In this document: piece after piece, positions 5,750 through 8,618 of the stretch
Layout: each line of letters opens with the position of its first letter
Numbering within the stretch: position 1 is the first letter of the stretch
NCBI GenBank assembly: GCA_023511475.1
Contig: JAIMBM010000100.1
Location: 1-8,618 of the forward strand
Direction: 5' to 3'
Source of the DNA: Anaerolineae bacterium
Lineage (GTDB): Bacteria; Chloroflexota; Anaerolineae; SpSt-313
Length of the DNA stretch: 8,618 bases
Notes under the pieces: model-generated
The model's database searches: none
What the model was told of the DNA's origin: nothing
Seen by the model: the letters and a program-made list of their open reading frames with translations, nothing else
Program-made: the position numbers and the translations under genes

Positions 5750-6573
5750 CGGGTCGCTGCCAGGCCCATGAGCCTTCGCAGCCGCACAAGCTGGCTCTGC
5801 AGCGCAATCGGATCGTTGCGCAGTGCCGTCTCCATCGGCTCTCCCGTCCCGCCGTACTCTAGGGTGACGATCTGTGGCTGCGTCCGCTCGAGCAGCCACT
5901 CGATGAGGGCATAGTCCTCGTCCTCCAGCGCGTGGTGGCGGTCGACGAGAGAGGCTCCTGTGAGCCGCGGTCCGCTGACGTGCATTTCCCGCACCAGGCC
6001 GAGGGGTAGCGCCTGGGCATAGGCGTGGACGTCGACGCCCAGGTTGTAGGCAGTGCATCGGAGGTGGCCCGCGTCGAGCAAGAGTCCGGCGCCCGCCTCC
6101 TCAGCGACCTGCCACAGGACCTCCGGCTGGATGGTCAGGCGCAGAGAGCCGCGGGCACCGTAGTAGGGGACGTTCTCGATGAGCACCGGAAGGCTCGTCT
6201 GTTCCCGAACGCGGCGGGTGTTGGCGACAAGGCGCTGAAGGATTGGCCGCGCCTGATCGGCGCTCTGCCAGCGGATATCGACCGGCTCGTCCCAGTCGTC
6301 CGAGCCGATCCACAGGTGCAGGGCGATATGGGGTGACCCGGCCATCGCCAGGTGCTCTGAGAGGAGCGCCCAGGGGAACCCCTCCCAGACCTCTGGACGG
6401 GCCCCGGCCGGCGGGAGATGGTGGAGGAGCACCGGTCGCACGGCGCGGGCCGCGGCCAGGTCCTCTGCCAGGGTATCCTGCCGGGCGAGCTTGATCCAGT
6501 CGACGTCGGCGGCGCCTTCGGCCAGCAGGCGCATGAGCGGACCGGAGTAGTTGCAGCCGATCTGGGGGGCCAA
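5746..6573 (-). CDS. DUF692/MNIO-like TIM-barrel protein, putative metal-dependent oxidase
   Basis: The 275-residue protein has the motif order of DUF692 (UPF0276) proteins, which include the multinuclear iron oxidases MbnB and TglH. I see LLHHLPP (49-55), SEHLA (72-76), LIENVP (131-136), LLLDAGHL (164-171, where many members have LLLDVNN), REMHVSG (195-201), DRHH (211-214) and LEYGG (238-242). Candidate metal ligands are His74, Glu133, Asp167, His198, Asp211, His213 and Glu239. Known members modify peptides with a partner protein, but no partner or precursor is visible here, so the substrate is unknown. A sugar-phosphate isomerase-like TIM barrel is the main alternative. The TTG start is supported by AAAGGAG six nucleotides upstream. 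It lies downstream of the ThDP gene and converges on aroQ. Confidence 0.65.
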   Translation of the reverse strand: MAPQIGCNYSGPLMRLLAEGAADVDWIKLARQDTLAEDLAAARAVRPVLLHHLPPAGARPEVWEGFPWALLSEHLAMAGSPHIALHLWIGSDDWDEPVDIRWQSADQARPILQRLVANTRRVREQTSLPVLIENVPYYGARGSLRLTIQPEVLWQVAEEAGAGLLLDAGHLRCTAYNLGVDVHAYAQALPLGLVREMHVSGPRLTGASLVDRHHALEDEDYALIEWLLERTQPQIVTLEYGGTGEPMETALRNDPIALQSQLVRLRRLMGLAATR

Positions 6574-6579
6574 ACCTGT

Positions 6580-6586
6580 CTCCTTT
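6580..6586 (-). promoter_or_regulatory. Ribosome binding site deciding a TTG start
   Basis: Read on the minus strand, AAAGGAG lies 6 nt before TTG at 6573. No ATG or GTG has comparable support, so the DUF692-like protein starts with TTG. Confidence 0.7.
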
Positions 6587-6632
6587 GACGTGTCTGCCTT
6601 CCGCCGAGGGACGCCGCGGCGCCCGGGAAGGG

Positions 6633-6673
6633 GCCGGGCAGCGCTGCCGATGCCCGAGGCGCGGCAGCCCGGC
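6633..6673. other. GC-rich bulged dyad in the gap between the two minus-strand genes
   Basis: GCCGG at 6633-6637 and GCTGCC at 6643-6648 pair with GGCAGC (6663-6668) and CCGGC (6669-6673), leaving a bulge near 6638-6642. A perfect 12-bp palindrome, GGCAGCGCTGCC (6637-6648), lies in its left side. No T-tract follows on either strand. It may be an RNA structure in the 5' leader of the downstream gene or an operator. I cannot choose between these. Confidence 0.3.
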
Positions 6674-6678
6674 GCCCC

Positions 6679-6707
6679 ATTCTACAGGCAGACGGGCCAC
6701 CGCGCAA
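6679..6707 (-). promoter_or_regulatory. Candidate promoter for the DUF692-like gene
   Basis: On the minus strand, TTGCGC (6707-6702) and TAGAAT (6684-6679) are separated by 17 bp. The -10 box matches consensus at five of six positions, but the -35 box only at its first three. Transcription would start about 100 nt before the TTG codon. If real, the gene can be expressed independently of the ThDP gene upstream. Confidence 0.35.
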
Positions 6708-6733
6708 AGGAAGGGCATGGGACCTCTCGGAGG

Positions 6734-8383
6734 CTAGACCACCACCTCACGCGCCGGCTCGAGGGCCGTCTTCTGCCGCTCGAGGGGGTCGATGGCCACG
6801 TCGACGACAAACGGCTGCCGGGTGGCCATGGCCCGGTGCAGGGCGGCCTCGAGCGCCCCCGGCTCCTCCACACGTACCCCCTGGGCGCCACAGGCCTGCG
6901 CCACGCTGGCAAAGCTGACGGGCGGCCGTTCTGTGAAGAAGGGCGCCATCCCGGCCTGCTCCTCCTCAGAGTCGATCATGCCGAGACGCGCGTTGTTGAA
7001 GCAGACCACAGTGATGGGAAGCGAGTACTGGATCGCGGTGATCAGTTCTCCGAGGGAGAAGCTCAGGCCGCCATCGCCGACGACCGCCACCGTCTGCCGC
7101 TCGGGGAAAGCAAGGGCCGCGGCGATGGCTGCCGGCAGCGCAAAGCCGGTGCTCCCGAGGTGGTAAGAGATGAGGAACCGCTCTCCCTTGGGCTGGTACT
7201 GCTGGCACATGAAGAAGGCGTTGTCGCCCGTGTCCAGCGCCACAATGGCGTCGGCGGGCAGGGTCTCCTGAAGGGCACGGACGGCGAACTGCGGCTTGAT
7301 CGGCGAGACCTCAAGCCTCGCCTTCTCGTCGATCAGCGCGAGCATCTCCAGCTTGCGGCTCGTAAGGTCGCTCCAGGAAGTGTGGGGCCGTCCCTCCGGC
7401 AGAAAGGCGGAGAGCTGTCGCAGCGTCGCCGCTGCGTCGCCCCACAGCCCGACCTCGACCGGGAAGAGCCGCCCGATCTTGTCCGGCTCGATGTCGATCT
7501 GTATGAGCTGCTGCTCGGGGCCGATGAGGTGCCAGTCGCCGGTGGTGTTCTGCGAGAGGGAGCAGCCGACGACAAGGATCGTATCGGCCTCGCGCATCAG
7601 GGAGTCGGCGAGGGGCGTGCCGCCGAATCCGGGGATGCCCATGTAGAGGGGCTCACTGGCCGGGATCAGGCCTTTGCTGCGGCAGGTGGTCAGGATCGGG
7701 GCTCCCAGGCGATGGGCCAGCTCGAGCAGGGGCTCCCGGGCGCCGAGCGCGCCTCCTCCCGCCAGGATCAGCGGCCGGCTGGCGGCGCTCAGCAGCCGTG
7801 CGGCCTGCCGGACCCCCTCTTCGGCTGCTACTGGCATCACCCAGGCGAGATGCCCGTGCGGACCGATGGGGTCGATATCGGCCTCCGTCATCTGCACGTC
7901 GATGGGCAGTGAGAGGTGCGCCACGCCGCGGCGGCTCACCGCCGCGTGCACGGCGCCGGCTACCAGCAGCGGCGCCTGAGGCGGCGTGTCTATCTGCGCG
8001 TTGAAGACGCTGACCGGCTCAAAGAGCGCCAGCTCGTCGATCTCGTGCCAGGCTTTCTCGTGCTCCCAGGTCCGCCGGACGTCGCCGGTGATCGCCAGGA
8101 GCGGCACCTCATCGCTTGCCGCATCGTAGATGCCGGTCATGAGGCTCGTTGCCCCCGGGCCCGCGGGCGCGACGCAGGCAGCCGGCATCCCGGTGAGCTT
8201 GGCATAGGCCGAGGCTGCAAAGGCTGCTGCCTGCTCGTTCTGGGTCGCCACGAAGCGGACGCGGTCCTGCCGGCGGATGGCATCGACCAGGCCGAGGATG
8301 GAGGCTCCCATCACGCCGAAGGCGTATTCTATGCCCCACTCCCCGAGTTGCTCGACGATAACCTGCGAGACATTGCGCGCCAC
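6734..8383 (-). CDS. ThDP-dependent enzyme, pyruvate oxidase/acetolactate synthase superfamily
   Basis: This 549-residue protein has the three-domain layout of the family. The N-terminal Pyr domain (about 1-170) carries catalytic Glu50 in NEQAAAFAA and GPGATSLMTG (75-84). The central domain (about 190-330) is the FAD/nucleotide-type fold. The C-terminal PP domain has the ThDP motif from GDGG (436-439) to NN (463-464). WHEIDELALF (112-121), PERQTVAVVGDGG (427-439) and AIQYSLP (450-456) resemble bacterial pyruvate oxidases more than biosynthetic acetolactate synthase, and no ilvN/ilvH regulatory subunit or ilvC is adjacent. The substrate is probably a 2-oxo acid such as pyruvate, but the reaction cannot be fixed from sequence. 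The GTG at 8383 has AGGAGG eight nucleotides upstream; the ATG at 8391 is out of frame. Confidence 0.88.
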   Translation of the reverse strand: MARNVSQVIVEQLGEWGIEYAFGVMGASILGLVDAIRRQDRVRFVATQNEQAAAFAASAYAKLTGMPAACVAPAGPGATSLMTGIYDAASDEVPLLAITGDVRRTWEHEKAWHEIDELALFEPVSVFNAQIDTPPQAPLLVAGAVHAAVSRRGVAHLSLPIDVQMTEADIDPIGPHGHLAWVMPVAAEEGVRQAARLLSAASRPLILAGGGALGAREPLLELAHRLGAPILTTCRSKGLIPASEPLYMGIPGFGGTPLADSLMREADTILVVGCSLSQNTTGDWHLIGPEQQLIQIDIEPDKIGRLFPVEVGLWGDAAATLRQLSAFLPEGRPHTSWSDLTSRKLEMLALIDEKARLEVSPIKPQFAVRALQETLPADAIVALDTGDNAFFMCQQYQPKGERFLISYHLGSTGFALPAAIAAALAFPERQTVAVVGDGGLSFSLGELITAIQYSLPITVVCFNNARLGMIDSEEEQAGMAPFFTERPPVSFASVAQACGAQGVRVEEPGALEAALHRAMATRQPFVVDVAIDPLERQKTALEPAREVVV

Positions 8384-8391
8384 CGAACCAT

Positions 8392-8397
8392 CCTCCT
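8392..8397 (-). promoter_or_regulatory. Ribosome binding site of the ThDP enzyme gene
   Basis: AGGAGG on the minus strand is 8 nt before the GTG at 8383 and selects that start. The only nearby upstream ATG (8391-8389) abuts this site and is in another frame. Confidence 0.75.
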
Positions 8398-8444
8398 CTC
8401 TCTATGCAGGGGCTGAGGGGGATGGAGCAGAATGCGTGCCAGGG

Positions 8445-8484
8445 GCCTGTCGGTCGAGGGGGTCTCCCTCTTCGACCGACAGGC
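8445..8484. repeat. Long stem-loop upstream of the ThDP gene
   Basis: CCTGTCGGTCGA (8446-8457) and TCGACCGACAGG (8472-8483) are perfect 12-bp arms. On the plus strand the helix extends outward by one G-C pair and inward by five pairs, two of them G-U, to a TCTC tetraloop: 18 bp in all. On the minus strand those two positions become A-C mismatches. No T-tract follows on either side, so it is not a standard terminator. It begins about 60 nt upstream of the ThDP gene start. It could be a palindromic operator, a 5' leader structure, or part of a plus-strand RNA. Confidence 0.6.
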
Positions 8485-8618
8485 GAGGCGCCGGGATGGC
8501 ACCCAATGGTCCCGTGTGGGGGAGTCCCCTCCGCCGTGCCTCCTTCCCACGCGGCCGCCCCGGGGGCCGCCGGGGTAGGGGGGTACCAGAAGTGGGGTGT
8601 TTTTGGGGGGGGGGGGGG
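8485..8618. other. Non-coding GC-rich end with dyad, G runs and terminal G tract
   Basis: I see no supportable gene here. GCGGCC (8551-8556) and GGCCGC (8565-8570) form a dyad. Runs of four or more G follow near 8572, 8576 and 8594, then TGTTTTT, then 14 G to the end. The G runs could allow a G-quadruplex on the plus strand. The final homopolymer is more likely a sequencing or assembly artefact at a contig end. No convincing promoter for the ThDP gene is visible between its start and the end of the window. Confidence 0.45.

Noticed and set aside
5740..5800. Bidirectional terminator at the aroQ/DUF692-like junction
   Set aside because: No stable hairpin with a T-tract is visible on either strand.
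4901..6058. 385-codon minus-strand frame across aroKB, aroQ and the DUF692-like gene
   Set aside because: It crosses three well-supported genes in another frame, is low in complexity at its C terminus and shows no family motif.
6574..6733. Short peptide precursor gene for the MNIO-like enzyme
   Set aside because: The frames in the gap run on into the enzyme gene in another phase, with no separate short, Cys-containing ORF that has a ribosome binding site.
6551..7912. 453-codon plus-strand frame antisense to the ThDP enzyme gene
   Set aside because: It has no ribosome binding site and no recognisable domain. The opposite strand encodes a clear ThDP enzyme.
1..8618. CRISPR arrays, insertion sequences, tRNA or rRNA genes
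   Set aside because: No regularly spaced repeats, transposase-like proteins or recognisable RNA genes were seen.

Overview
The window looks like bacterial chromosome from a GC-rich organism. Third codon positions are strongly G/C, and starts include GTG and TTG with good Shine-Dalgarno sequences. Gene order and the AroK-AroB fusion recall the aro cluster I remember from Thermotoga, but the base composition fits a GC-rich lineage better. A thermophilic Chloroflexota relative is my best guess, held weakly. The last 14 bases are all G, so the right edge is probably a contig end.

Positions 1-279 hold a near-consensus sigma-70-type promoter (TTGACC, 17 bp, TATAAT). It is followed by a leader of about 150 nt with a strong 5' hairpin, a second helix, and a segment that could alternatively mask the aroA ribosome binding site. 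An overlapping 39-codon frame contains three tryptophans.

Positions 280-5749 (+) form a compact shikimate operon: aroA, aroE, aroC, a possible 37-codon ORF, an aroK-aroB fusion, and aroQ. These encode six of the seven chorismate-pathway steps: AroB step 2, AroQ 3, AroE 4, AroK 5, AroA 6, AroC 7. Only DAHP synthase, the usual feedback-controlled entry enzyme, is absent. Junctions are tight: 1 nt between aroE and aroC, and an 8-nt overlap between aroKB and aroQ, which points to translational coupling.

Positions 5746-8383 (-) hold two genes converging on the operon. The first transcribed (8383-6734) encodes a thiamine-diphosphate enzyme of the pyruvate oxidase/acetolactate synthase superfamily. 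The second (6573-5746) encodes a TIM-barrel protein that I read as a divergent DUF692/MNIO-type putative metal-dependent oxidase. A candidate promoter lies in the 160-bp gap between them. The aroQ and DUF692-like stop codons overlap in one CTAG, leaving no room for an intergenic terminator.

Positions 8384-8618 are non-coding as far as I can tell. They hold an 18-bp stem-loop upstream of the ThDP gene, another GC-rich dyad, G-rich runs and the terminal G tract. The least explained elements are the aroA leader, the small ORF between aroC and aroKB, the lone MNIO-like gene and the 8445-8484 hairpin.
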